NCBI GenBank assembly: GCA_032622095.1
Contig: CP136066.1
Location: 192,068,816 to 192,132,815 of the forward strand
Origin: Siphonodentalium dalli
Taxonomy: Eukaryota > Mollusca > Scaphopoda > Gadilida > Siphonodentaliidae
Length of the DNA stretch: 64,000 bases
Reading direction: 5' to 3'
Part shown: piece by piece, positions 46,721 through 58,520 of the stretch
How positions within the stretch are numbered: position 1 is the first letter of the stretch
Layout of the letters: the number at the start of each line of letters is the position of its first letter
Program-made: the position numbers and the translations under genes
The notes under the pieces: generated by a model
What the model was told of the DNA's origin: nothing
Database searches by the model: none
The model's input: only the letters and a program-made list of their open reading frames with translations

Positions 46721-47640
46721 GACGACAATGGCCATGGGGATCATTCTTGCAGTTACATATCCCCCGGGGTTTAAAATAACTAGTCGATCTGCTTTAGAGA
46801 TATAAGTTATTAATCCACGATCCGGCTTCAAAAGATAATGCATCAGATAAGTACCGGAACTGAGCGCCACGCAAAACGTCGACATCGTCCAATAAATAAT
46901 TGACAAGGGACCATAATCTCTTATGCTATTCACATTAAAATCAACATGTTAAAGGAAAACGATTAATATTATGGAAGGGACGTGTGCATATCCGTAATTC
47001 CGTGACCGAAGATAACTATATAAACAGAAACATCTGCTTTCTGCATTAGATTTATCATTTGACATGCCATTCTACTTGTTTCCATCTATCTGGATAGCTT
47101 CTGTCTGAACATTTTAGTTTCCTTGTACCATTCGAGTTGGCAACTTGTGGGAACTTACTTCGCTTTGGACATTACTGTGTTCAGAATAACGAAGAACACA
47201 TTCAACAGAAACAAATGTCGAGTTGAGAGATCGATCAAGATAAGTGTGTGTGACATTTTCATCGCTATCCAATCAAGCGAATGCGTGAGATGGAACGTAA
47301 TGACATAAAAGGGTTAACAACGAAGTAAGGCTTCAACTTAGAAAACATTCCCGCCTACATAGAATATAATGTTTATAAAATGCTGTGCTAATTAAATCAT
47401 GCAAATGATACACACTACTTCTGAAAAAAAAACAGATTGTGAAGTATAGGACGTACACCATACAGATAGAAGGACTGAAACCAATTTTGAATTGAACGAT
47501 CGTTCATGTACGTGACATCTTCGTCGTAGCAGTTATCCCACCCAGCGGATTAGTTTAAACAATATTTTAGTTCGAACTAAACAGCAAAATGTTAATACTA
47601 TGTTCAAAATGAGGTTCGGACAACAATCCATTTAAGGCGG
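46721..47640. other. upstream region of the GPCR gene
   Basis: No coding exon is supported. A minus-strand frame at 46688-46933 has two hydrophobic segments (SIIYWTMSTFCVALSSGTYL and ARMIPMAIVVTYI) and could be an exon, but part of it is repeat sequence. The 5' untranslated region and promoter of the receptor presumably lie here. Confidence 0.4.
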
Positions 47641-47649
47641 ATTCTGGAA

Positions 47650-49136
47650 ATGGACCCTAATTCTTCTCAGAACGTGATATTCTGGACTCTAAATGGGTAT
47701 GGACCAACAGCGGCGGATCTTTGCATCGCCGCAATCTCAACCTTGTTTGCCTTTACGATTATATTCCTCAACTCAATCGTCCTCGACACAATCAGGAAGA
47801 ATAAACACGTGCTGCAGGCAGCTGATCTATTCATAGCTAGCATCGCGCTGGCAGATCTCCTTCTTGGAGTAACTTTGTTGTATCACGTGACGTACAACAT
47901 CGTCAACTTCCAAGATTTAGCGGAGTGTAGGTTTCGGTACGGATTGGTCCACACTTTTGGAGCATGTTCAGTCCTTAACCTCGTCTCATTGACCTTTGAG
48001 CGTTATGTTAAGATCACGCTGCCTTTCAAGTACAACAGCATATTCCACAAGACATCAAACCTGTGCCTGATCGCGGGGATATGGATCGTGTCTGTAATTA
48101 TTGGTCAGCTCCCAACAATGGGATGGAACGTGGACCCACCGAACGACGTTACATGGCCATGCATATATTTAGGTGTTCATAGCAACGAGTACGTGACGCT
48201 GATTGTCGCGCTATTCCTGTGTCCTACTGTCATCATGGTCGGCGCGTATCTTCACATCTTTAAGGTCGTGTGGTCACAAGCAAACGCAATGAAGGCGCAG
48301 CGTCACATGGGACGGAATGTGAAGTTCGACAGAAATACATGGAGATTAACTACAACAATCTGCCTCATCGCCGGAGTTTTCTTCCTTACATCGCTTCCAG
48401 GAGGTAATGAGTGTCTAGACTAGTCCGTTGCGTTGTATCCGTTCTGTGATGGTGCGTTACTTTGGAATTGAGTATACAAAAAGATGTTTCCCATGTGAAT
48501 TAGCTGTTTTTATGTCAGATGGGCCCCCTAATGTACATGATAAACTCATAGGGTTGCATATTCGCTGATCTTGTAATATTAGAATCTCTCCTATATTTTT
48601 TCCACTTTTTGATGCGAGACAGAAAGTTTGAAAATAAGTCTTGACAATTTCAAAATGCATAGGCTTTGGTGACCTCTTCTTTACGTGCACTGTAGTCAGA
48701 AATACAATATTGCTAAATAACGTTTATTGTTTCCTGTTTATAATATTCTTTGCCAGCAAATTATACACACGTCATCGATAATCCCATAAAATTTAAAGTA
48801 TCCCTTGCATCTTATGGCCAACAACACATAAATTATATAACTGTTCATATATTATCGTATAATATTTTAGGTATAACGATGCTTTTGGAAATAGACGGAC
48901 GCCTCGGTGACATGACTACTACACAGAAGGCCAGCATCATATTCTATGTCGTCGGATTCACCTACATCAACGGCATCGTGAACCCTATCATCTATGCATT
49001 CAAAATACGAGTCGTCAAGATCAGATTCTACAAAATATTCTGCTGCAAGGATATAGTCATATCAGCAAATGGAAAGGTGATGAAGATCACTAGTTATATA
49101 CTATCGACTGGGAACCAGCATCCCACAACGACGTAA
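47650..49136 (+). CDS. rhodopsin-class GPCR, two exons (47650-48403 and 48871-49136)
   Basis: Exon 1 starts MDPNSSQN, with an N-glycosylation site NSS, and covers transmembrane helices 1-6. LADLLLG contains the conserved Asp of helix 2, FERYVKI is the E/DRY box at the end of helix 3, and LPTMGWN follows helix 4. A Cys in the AECRF start of helix 3 and in WPCIYL of loop 2 would form the standard disulphide. Exon 1 ends in phase 1 before gtaatga, within helix 6. After a 467-bp intron (acceptor ttttag), exon 2 gives ITMLLEIDGRL and helix 7 GFTYINGIVNPIIYAFKIR, with NPxxY present, then a short tail. Total is about 339 residues, normal for the class. The LPTMGWN segment resembles adenosine/lysophospholipid-type receptors (MECA group); ligand unknown. 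It is apparently intact, and the coordinates span both exons. Confidence 0.85.
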
Positions 49137-49162
49137 GCAGCATCAATGTTGAAGTGGTGTAG

Positions 49163-49947
49163 GTATGGTCTCCGAAAATTGCTCTTTCGAACTCTCTTCA
49201 TCGATTTGAAATTATCGGAAGTAATGGTTATGACACGACGGTATATAGTTCGGGCCGCGTCTCTTGGTATGGAACAAGCGATTTCGAAACTTGTAATATC
49301 GACATACAAAATAGCCGTTTGATGGGCAATCCTGTGATCTCATGTTTTATTCCATGAGATCTAATGTTCGTCTATCGCCGTCTGGAATTAAGGTGCTAGC
49401 CACGAATACCCGTATTGTCGCGCCTAGAGGAGAATGACAACACGTATCCCACAACATGACTTCCTTGTCGTTATTGGGGGTAGAGAACGGGATGGTAGTT
49501 GCTGTAACACTGGAGGTCGCGAGGAAGTCCTCCTTCTACGTCATTACTATTATAACACCACTGGCGTTACTCTCATTGGCTAATTTATGCACCATCAAGA
49601 TACATGTTACTTCTGGTGAGAACATTTCATTCTCTGTTTCGATAATGCTGTCATTTTCGATCTGCTTCAATCTGATCTACAATATTATGCCAAAAACATC
49701 GGGGTCAATTTCAATCTTCGCCGTTACATTGGATATTCTGTTCGCCATATATGTCGCGACAACAGTGTTAGCAGTTGCTGTTCAGAGGTTGCACTTCACA
49801 GATCAGTCCAGCAGTGTTCCAAAATGGTTGCGGTTCATGTTACAGCGAACAAATATGTACACTCCGTCAGATTCCTCAGCCGGGAGTGAAGACATGGACG
49901 TCGACTGGGTGGATTTAGCAGAAAGTGTTGACACATTAGCTTTGTAA
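49163..49947 (+). pseudogene. Cys-loop ligand-gated channel fragment (nicotinic-receptor-like)
   Basis: Begins 27 bp after the GPCR stop. First block (49163-49305): VWSPKIALSNSLHRFEIIGS, then TVYSSGRVSWYGTSDFETCN, matching the outer ligand-binding domain around loops E/D up to the first Cys of the Cys-loop (CNIDI). The rest of the Cys-loop is missing or broken. Second block (49456-49947): VTLEVARKSSFYVITIITPL (start of M1), M2-like SFSVSIMLSFSICFNLIYNI, then MPKTS and a hydrophobic M3, ending at a stop after a polar tail. Between 49310 and 49456 reading is interrupted by a stop and looks degenerate. There is no M4. Absent residues and the missing N-terminus point to a pseudogene or several exons of a diverged channel. 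Confidence 0.6.
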
Positions 49948-50099
49948 TCATAACTCTATTGTCTATCATAATCGCTCACGCCGTGATGCTCTTGTAAGAC
50001 AGAAATTTAAGGGACATGTTCATAACGTGAACATGCCGAACAATTTCGAATGAAAAGTGGATCGGACACGATGAACTTCGGTGACAATACAAGTACATG

Positions 50100-50340
50100 G
50101 ACGTAGTGTATAGTTGTTGTTACCCAGGTGAACAATACACAGACGTACGCTATAGTAGCTTTTACTCGGATGAGCAATACAGACGTATTGTGTAGTTGTT
50201 ATTGCACAAACGAACAATACACCGACGTAATGTGTATTTGTTATTACCCAGATTAACAACACACACACGTACCGTGTATTTATTACCCAGCTAAAGAATA
50301 CCGTCGTATTGTGTATATTTGTTACCACGGAGAAAAACAA
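50100..50340. repeat. degenerate minisatellite, about five units of 45-60 bp
   Basis: Units repeat 'cgtattgtgtat(t)tgttattaccca' followed by 'gaacaatacac'. The long minus-strand frame 50020-50340 (VVTNIHNT, WVINTRYVCV, VITNTHYVGV...) is a translation of this array and not a gene. Confidence 0.75.
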
Positions 50341-50589
50341 CTTTTAAGTTGGAAGACAACTATGACATGCATGTATAGCCATACTTCACAGAATGAAGAC
50401 GATGATAAACTGTTAAAATGTAAAATGTTTGCTTCAGTGTTATGACTAAATCGATATTCGGTTTTGTGTTCTGGAGTCTTGTTTCAAATTCCATGATATT
50501 TCCTTGTCGTCAGAACCACGTATCTGTACTTACTGTATTTGATTATATAAATATATACGGATATACGAACGGCGAACTTTTATTCTGTG

Positions 50590-51350
50590 CAGTGAATACG
50601 AGTGCTGGGCGTTTTAGCACCTGGACGTTTCGGCACTTGGGTTAGCGGTTCGTCACATGGACGTTTCGGTACCAGATTTGTCCGCAGTTTGGTTATTTTC
50701 GGACAAACGAAATTATCAGTGATGACTATATATGATTCTTAATATAAATTTTTCATTTCAATAAAATGAGATCAAATTGTGGATAACAACAACAAACACG
50801 GGATAGAACAAATGATGATGATGGCGACGACCCTATAGATAGCACGAGTCCTAGACACTGAGATACAAACATTTGTACCCCTCAGCCTCGATCAATCGGT
50901 GCATGGAACGAACGTACCTCGTCTAAAATTCTCGATAATTGCGATAATAAAGAGCGTTTGCCTCACTGCTATCCGAAGCGTTGTCCGCGTATTAGGAAAC
51001 ATGAATTTATTTTCTGTTATATGCATATACATGTGTCTACGTTATTGTCTTTCAAAATTACGTGATCCGCGTGTCTGCATATACTCCAAGGCGTGAATAT
51101 ATTGTATTATTACAGCACACAAATGTACAATGTATCAACGTATATCGTGTATACGGGTGCATGAAGTTTCTGTCTCTGGACATTTCGGCACCTTGTTTTC
51201 AGGCAGATTCGGTACCTGGTGTTTCCACACTGGGTTGTTTCGGTCCAAGCATTGGACGTTTCGGAACCTAATAATCAGGAAGTTTCGGTATTTGGTTGTG
51301 TCGGTCCAAGTACTTGGACGTTTCGACACTTCACCTTATACATTTCGGCA
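50590..51350. repeat. scattered 15-20-bp motif 'tggacgtttcggcac'
   Basis: The motif with variants (ctggacgtttcggcactt, ggacgtttcggtaccag, ggacatttcggcacc, ggacgtttcggaacc, ggacgtttcgacactt) occurs several times in two clusters, 50610-50680 and 51175-51350. Overlapping short frames come from it. The same region contains one plus-strand AAAGAGCGTT at 50949. Confidence 0.6.
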
Positions 51351-51379
51351 CATCATTTATTTATTATTTTTTACATAAT

Positions 51380-53070
51380 TTGTATACAGTCGATCATTTT
51401 TAGATGTATTAATGTCTTCTGTCGCCCCATGATACAAAGGAGAAGAAAATGTATAGCGCATTTCGTTTGAATAATGATTTGTTTTCGCAATGTTTTCTCG
51501 TTGTGTGTTATCAAAATTAATTTTGACACCAAAGATATAAAACATTCTCAAATTCCATACGATCTATGCTGTATAATAAACAAATTATGTTGTGATGGTT
51601 TGTAATAATGTAATGTTAACTTTAGTGATGAAAAAGCTTCATGGAAAACACCATCTCTGTGTTTGATTAAATTTGTAAACATTTTCAAATGTCATTCAAT
51701 TGGTTCTTTTCTTGAAGAATATATAGTTAGATCATTTAATTTTAAATAGACGTAGATATATATATATAGAAGTAAATAAATATCTGCTATAATACTAACA
51801 CGCGGACTATCTATACCACGAGAAAGCTTCGATAATACATAATTATTTATCAGCAATTCATTCGGACGGACGGGAGAAAAACTCTCTTTATTCTCTCAAT
51901 CGTCAGGATTTTTAGAATTAACAATGAACGCTCTTTATTGTTCCATGGGCAAATTAAAGGCTGTACGAGGTGCACACTTTTTTATTCGTTTATTGGTGGA
52001 CACTTCGGGGCCCCAGATGTTCGTAAGTTATTGAGTATGACTCGTGGTATTTATACAATCACCAACATCGTTATCATTATATCCCCCACACTCCAAGAGA
52101 ATGGGGTATACTGGATTGACATCATCCGTCCGTCGGAGCGTGCGGACGGACGAATGACACCAACCTACGGCAATTGCTCAAACAGCTAAAAATGGGGATC
52201 CGAACCAATATAGAGAAATACAACATTTTCTCGATGCATCGAAGGTAATTTTGCGAAAATATTAAAGAGGCGTAACTCATCTCCTAAAATTCTCATTATT
52301 GCATATGGTTAGTAATTTTTTGTTTTATTTACATTATGAACATACACCACGAAAATATTCATTTGCTGTGTTTAATACGGGGAACTATATAGTTCGTTAT
52401 CCGACAGTGGTAAAACCCATTTCGGGGTGTGGCGTACAAATGTCACTGAATATTGTCGAATTTAGGCAGCATATTATGCCCGCGTGCTCTCAATTGGCAC
52501 CCATAGTCAAGAAAACGTCACATGGACTATGTCAGCACCGGTGGTACGAACGATATCATGAAATATGTTGCACGTTGGCGTAAGTTTGTTCATTTTCGTG
52601 TTCGGATTGCGATTGTTTACAAAAATGGCCGAATGACAAATAACTTTGATCGGTCGAAACGCTAGTCATATATATGACATTTTATCATAATCATAGTTGC
52701 CACGAATTTTCCTATTGCTTTTTCCTGTGAAAATTAAATCTTGACAATCACATGCCATTTTCTAAGGCTTCAATTACCGATTGGGTGCTGATATGGTACC
52801 CATTTCACGATGTTTGCCATTTTCTCAGCAAACGAGGAGCCCAAACTTTGGCTTACATGTTTTGATTGATTGTTTATTTGCAAGGCCAACATTTAAGTTG
52901 GAACATAGCCAAACATATATACATATATACAAACAAACAATTTATACAAACAATTTATACGTTAACAATTATCATATCATACTTCCGTAACAAATTCACC
53001 ATAATATAATGACTATACATAGCACGTATACATACGATTCATAATTATGCAATTTCCAATTTATGGATGT
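51380..53070. other. non-coding stretch with one degenerate module pair
   Basis: No gene seen. A minus-strand pair ACTCTCTTT (51881) and ACGCTCTTT (51928), with 'cgtcaggat' between, resembles the paired module at 47-bp spacing. A short tail of the 2.0/23-kb dispersed repeat is at about 52125-52190. Confidence 0.5.
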
Positions 53071-53076
53071 GTCCCA

Positions 53077-53205
53077 TATTATATATATACATATACACAT
53101 ATATATACATATATATAGCGCTATATATATACATATACACATACATACACATATATACATACATACATATACAGATTGTATACAAACATGCATACATATA
53201 CACAT

Positions 53206-53247
<42 letters not shown>

Positions 53248-53248
53248 C
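53077..53248. repeat. TA/CATA microsatellite with a symmetric centre
   Basis: About 170 bp of (TA)n, (CATA)n and (CACA)-type repeats. A palindromic centre 'tatatatagcgctatatata' lies at about 53113. It directly abuts the 3' end of a minus-strand LINE fragment. Open frames here (53063-53273 plus, 52996-53250 minus) are low complexity and not genes. Confidence 0.9.
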
Positions 53249-53269
53249 ATCTGTATATCTAACAGTATA

Positions 53270-54212
53270 TTAAGAAATCTTTTTCAATGCCAACTTAATA
53301 AATATGCTCAGTCTTTTCAGAACGCTCATGTTTTCAAGAGAAAGTAGTCCATGGAATTTATTGCGGTTCGGATTATCCCAGTAATATTTTGGAATATATA
53401 ATTCGCGTAAGTTTTTCAGCTCTTGGCATATGATCATAAAATGGTACTCATCACATGGGCTATTGCTGCACAAAACACAGTTTAAATCATTTGTATCTTT
53501 TCCTTTCGTCCATCTATTTTTTTCAACTGGCAATTTATGGTTTGATGTTCGTATTTTCAGTAAGAAGTTAGATAAATGGGCTGGCAAATATACTAGATAT
53601 CGATTCATTTTAATCGAGTTCTTTATGTTGCTGTAGAATATAGCTCTGGTAGATGAGGACGACTTCAGACTGTCGAAAAGATTACGTTCATAATTTTCAA
53701 TCAGTTTACTTTTTATGTATCTTAACGCTGTTTTGCTCAGCGATGACGGACTTGACGAAATGTGGTCCATGTTTACTTCGTGAAGGATCCGTTCCACAAA
53801 TCTAATCCATTTGATATTGTCTTGCAATAAGATATCGTCTTCATATACATACCTCAATAAAAGAAATATGTTCTTTGCTAGTTCTGACCCATCATGACTT
53901 TCTAGCTTTGACCAATACGATAGTGCTCTATATTTTATTTCTATTAATATCGGATGCCTTCCAAGTTCTGCATATACCATAATATGACCATACGTAAACG
54001 TAATAAAGCCCACGTAGATTAAATGAACATGCATGGCGGTCTGCGTTCCAAAGTAATATTATATTAATAATCGCTTTTAAATAATCCCGCGGTATCAAAA
54101 CAAGTCGTCGCAATTGCATGATTTGACATCGATACAGAAAATAATGACATTTCTTTACGTGTTCGAAAAGAACTTTACAAGAGGTTGTACTTTTGTGAGA
54201 CACTTTTCCCAT
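53270..54212 (-). mobile_element. LINE ORF2 C-terminal fragment
   Basis: A minus-strand 254-codon frame contains VYAELGRHPILIEIKYRALS, YWSKL, LRYIKSKLIENYERNLFDSL, FLLKIRTSNHKLPVEKNRWT, and a Cys/His box CVLCSNSPCDEYHFMIIC. 'Y(A/G)ELGRxPL' followed by a helical region and a Cys-x2-Cys...His...Cys box is the usual C-terminus of ORF2 in a group of animal LINEs. An upstream block in another frame (53928-54212) is probably its continuation toward the reverse transcriptase. It ends at 53270 next to the microsatellite. It is probably of the same clade as the LINE at 60.9-62.7 kb. Confidence 0.7.
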
Positions 54213-54447
54213 AACATCTACACTACATGTATATATCTAACAATATATTCGCGTTGGTAACCCTGAATATATGGCCTGCTTAGATATAAGAAAATTACTT
54301 TGCTCCATTGTGTGTTGAAATTCGGCAACGTTGGAAATATGCACACCGACAATGTGATAAATAACTAATTAGAACATGATGTGACACAACCGCACTATAC
54401 AGTGTGATGTATATGGCCCAGGATATGTTGATACACTGAATCATATA

Positions 54448-54580
54448 CAGTAATGCCCTAAATAATCGATTCCTTAACCACAGCAGAATTATGGGTGATT
54501 TTTCAGGATTTAGTCAAAAATATAGCTTGTTGCCCATAATTATGCAGTGGTTAAGGAGTCGATAGTTTAGGGCATTACTG
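54448..54580. mobile_element. 133-bp MITE, Tc1/mariner-like ends, TA flanks
   Basis: Starts TA|CAGTAATGCCCTAAA and ends TTTAGGGCATTACTG|TA. The inverted arms are about 48 bp long with a few mismatches and a 40-bp centre, so most of it is hairpin. A TA target and CAGT start are typical of Tc1/mariner (pogo/Tigger-like) elements (established). Assignment is inference because no transposase is encoded. Confidence 0.75.
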
Positions 54581-54589
54581 TAGTCCCAA

Positions 54590-56920
54590 CATATTCAACG
54601 CCTATCAAATTCTGAGTTGCCTGTGCTTCTGTGCATAAGTTGGAGGGAGTCAGATGAGTTCATGGCAACTTCACAGTTTGACAGAACAACGCCCAATTAC
54701 ATGTCGCAAGCATATGGGCACACTTCCCGGAATATCAACACATTCAACTCTGGAACGCATTGTAACATTAACAAGACAGTCAATGGTTGTGGGTCGCTAC
54801 TAAGACTGCACAGACTGATAAGACCGGGACTCTGGAGACCACAACCGTCAGAACTTTTCATAATCACTTTAAAAGAAATAGCTCTAAACAGGATATGTGG
54901 CTAGAGAGACTTCACGTATATATAGATTGGTGAAAATCCACCTTGAAATTAACAAATGTACACTACTGATCACCCCCCCCCCCTCCTCCAGTTCAAAAAG
55001 TCCCCTCCCGACCGGGCTACAGACTCCCAAGTCTTAGATTGGAATTTCACAACTGACACCTCAAACTTTCTCAATTGTTGGAAATTTTCAATCTCACAAG
55101 CGCCTTTTTCTAAAACCATTTTGACATGTCTGAAGCCCAATTATCCATGGACCCAAAGCACAATACATGTATGTCAGATTAATCAGTAAGGTGGTTCCAA
55201 GGTAGATGTTTTAATGAATTTGGTATTTCAATGATTTTATTAGACACAAAAGTGTTAACTCCCCAGAGCCCCGCCATTTCTTGACAGGTTGACCTCATTT
55301 TAACAAATCTGAATCTCAGTCACTAACGGATCCTCCTGATTGCTCCATACATATAGTTATGTCCCTGGTACCATATTTGGTGTGGATGTTCCCTAGGTGA
55401 CTGTCATTCAGATGAGGACACTGGGTCAAATAGTTGCGAAGCATATGGACGCACTTGCCACTATGACAATATGATACGTTGGTATGAAATATGTACACAA
55501 AACGGCATGGGTGTGTTACTATCGCAAGTTTATAGGACGAGTGCAATTGCGTAAGGATGGGACAATCAGTGAAATACCCTACGTGGTATCCTTACGTGAT
55601 CGCACGTCATAAATTTTCGGCCAGTAACACACTGTACTGTTGTGATTACCACACGCTCTGCACACATCTCCAACTGACCCCATGTCTCTACATTTCTGCA
55701 AGACAGGCGCTGGTTAACACAGTTCCTTCAGCTGAATCGCAAAATTTCATCTTGGCAACTCATCGATTTAACCAATAACACTGAACATTTTAAGCCGTGT
55801 AGTGATATAAAATCACTACAATGCTTAAGATATCACTGATATTGTTTGTATTTGTCCTGGAATAATTTCCATGTCTACATCTATCACAAATTCATACCTT
55901 CTAAAGAAGTTCAACACTGAACTAAATTACTGATAAATCAACACATTTTAATACTTTATACACCTGTCACCAAGGCGGGGGGGGCTCGGGCACGTTTTTG
56001 CTAAAAATCACATCATCTAGGAGTCTTTGTGTCTTCTTTGATTACACTTTCTGTAAGACATAAACCTTCAAGTGTAAATTACATGGCGTCTTCCAAACGT
56101 TACACTGTTATACAACAAGAGTTATGCGCTTCAGAATTGAAGGAGTGTATATTTTCTTTAGAACAAGTGAATAAATAGCCTTTATATTTATAAGATGTTT
56201 TGCACTGGAGCAAAGAAATATGCATCAGCGTCCTGTGTGATTTCATTTTGTGACGACAGGTTCAAGAATCACAATATGAGCAATGTACACGTGGAAGCCT
56301 TGCATTGCCTCCACCACAAAGGTATCCATTGCACATAGGACTACTTCAAATAATTTGGAAAGAAAGTGTTTCCTATATCTTGCATTTCCCAACACTTCAT
56401 TCTAGTATTATGAGGAAGCTGGAATGGCCAATTCTTTAACAATCTCGGTTCCGGTTTTGTCAGTTCATGTCGATATTGTCTTTGCCAGTAGCACACATTC
56501 CATCATGAGAGCTCATAGGGACACATAGAAAATACTGGCTTTGACCTGTGTGTCATCATAGTCAGACATGATATGACAGTTCCATTTAATCACTGCTTGA
56601 GAATGTGAATTTTACACCGGTTCAATGAAGTTGTCTGACACCATTTTGCAAATTTAGTCAGAAACCAGTACATGTCAGATCAGAGTTGAACTTCTGATAG
56701 TTTGTGCGATATTAAAGCAGCTTGTAGATCTGAAGTATCTGACACTGAAAATAGAAATAGAAATAAAACACTTTAAGTATACAATGCACATATATGTACA
56801 ACATCAATATGGACATGAATTTACAAGTCTGGTTGAACAACTGAATGCTGGATTATAAGTCTAATAAGTGATATGGCTTCTTTTCGAGGAGTCTGAACTG
56901 TTAAATAAAAGGAATGACTA
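54590..56920. other. non-coding stretch, nothing recognised
   Basis: Frames at 54617-54904, 54956-55189, 55316-55546 and 55557-55778 have no domain I recognise and no convincing splice context. Short C-runs (54965-54985) and G-runs occur. I see no gene or RNA feature. Confidence 0.45.
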
Positions 56921-56924
56921 AAAG

Positions 56925-57000
56925 TTTCTTCTGAGAAAAAGTTGTTTGAGTCAGGGCTTAGGGTGGGGGGAGATGTCCAGGTCAGGATATATATGACATA
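56925..57000 (+). repeat. outlying fragment of the 165-bp tandem repeat
   Basis: 'ttcttctgagaaaaagttgt' then 'gagtcagggcttagggtggg' and 'tgtccaggtcaggatat' match the core of the array at 57.7-58.5 kb, in the same orientation but about 735 bp away. Confidence 0.75.
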
Positions 57001-57735
57001 TATGACAATTGATTGTTTCATACAAATTCTCAACAATCTGTTGTTAAATTTTCTGATAGTTAGGCACCGAAGCATGTTATCCCATAATTAAAATTGGATG
57101 AAACATGATGATTTGTGGGAAGGTACAGGAAGGTGGGAATTGTTTTAGCAGGTCAATATTGTTCACATACAGGGAACTCATGCTTTAACGCAACATGTTA
57201 TTATGGAATAACTAACTACTTAATTCTACATGCATGTACTAAATTATACCAAGAATCAATCATATATAATAGTCCTGACTATAATTTGTAAATAATAATT
57301 TCAACTAACTAGAATAAAGTCTATATCAGTTTTATAGATGTATTGACTTAGTAGTTTTGTGTCCAATGTGGGGAAGGTAGTGGTATGGTGAAAACTTCCC
57401 TAAGACGAAAGATTCAAGACAGCTACTCCTATATGCGAGATTTGTACACAGAGCAGTCTGACTCCTGTTATTGCCAGGCCATATGATAAATACAAACTTA
57501 AATAAAAGAATATAAAATAAAGTGGCTTGCAAGGTCATTACAATATTATATCTAGATAGACTATATATATACATTATTACATAGTATATCTGTATCTACA
57601 ATAGATTAAGAAAGGACTGTTATTACCTTTTGCATTTATATGGGAATTTAAAAAAAAAAGAGGTTTACCCCCCTCCCCACCCTAATTTTTTGCCCTCCGT
57701 TACCGGAAACAAAGGTATTTTTTTATTTGGCCTTA
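57000..57735. other. non-coding spacer between repeat fragment and array
   Basis: AT-rich, with a short run of A and C-rich sequence near 57650-57690 leading into the array. No gene supported. Confidence 0.45.
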
Positions 57736-58520
57736 TCTTATGGTTTTATTGCTTATTTTGCTTTATATAGTCATGAAACTGCGAGAAATTAACTTCTTCC
57801 GAGAAAAAGTTGTTTGAGTCAGGGTTTGGGGTGGGGGAAGATGTCCAGGTCAGGATATTCCCCCCCCCCTAACCCAGCGCCTACATGACAAAAAAATCAT
57901 CTTATGGTTTTATTGCTTATTTTGCTTTATATAGTCATGAAACGGCGAGAAATTAACTTCTTCCGAGAAAAAGTTGTTTGAGTCAGGGTTTGGGGTGGGG
58001 GAAGATGTCCAGGTCAGGATATCCCCCCCCCCCCCAACCCAGCACCTACATGACAAAAAAATCATCTTATGGTTTTATCGCTTATTTTGCTATATATAGT
58101 CATGACACGGCGAGAAATTAACTTCTTCTGAGAAAAAGTTGTTTGAGTCAGGGTTTGGGGTGGGGGGGGGGAGGTGTCCAGGTCAGGATATCTTCCCCCA
58201 CCCAGCACCTACATGACAAACAAATACTATTATGGTTTTATCGCTTATTTTGCTTTATTTAGTCATGAAATAGCGAGAAATTAACTTCTTCTGAGAAAAA
58301 GTTGTTTTAGTCAGGGTTTGGGGCGTGGGAAATGACTGGAGTGGACATCTCCCCCACCCCAAACCCTGACTCTAAAAACCTTTTCTCAGAAGAAGTTAAT
58401 TTCTCGCTGTTTCATGAATACCGGTATATAAAGCAAAATAAGCGATAAAACCATAAGATGTTTTTTGTCTTGTTGGTGCTGGATGCGGGGGGGGGGGGGA
58501 TATCCTGACCTGGACATTTC
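57736..58520. repeat. about four direct units of ~165 bp plus one inverted unit
   Basis: Direct units begin near 57736, 57900, 58066 and 58230. Each reads 'ttatggttttattgcttatt', 'agtcatgaaa', 'gagaaattaacttcttc', 'gagaaaaagttgttt', 'gagtcagggtttggggtggg' and 'tgtccaggtcaggatat', followed by a C-run. From about 58349 to 58520 the unit is inverted ('ccccaaaccctgac', 'ttaatttctcgc', 'aaaaccataag', 'atatcctgacctggacat'). The last direct and the inverted unit can pair over about 110 bp. Confidence 0.85.

Noticed and set aside
46688-46933. 81-codon minus-strand frame with two hydrophobic stretches
   Set aside because: Its end lies in the long repeat, and no start, partner exon or family was found; left as a possibility only.
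50020-50340. 106-codon minus-strand frame with repeated V-I-T-N-T-x-Y-V-C-V pattern
   Set aside because: It is a translation of the degenerate minisatellite at 50.1-50.3 kb.
52110-52200. Small coding region around 'cggacggacgaatgac'
   Set aside because: Matches the tail of the 2.0/23-kb dispersed repeat.
52996-53273. Tyr/Ile-rich open frames on both strands
   Set aside because: Low-complexity TA/CATA microsatellite.
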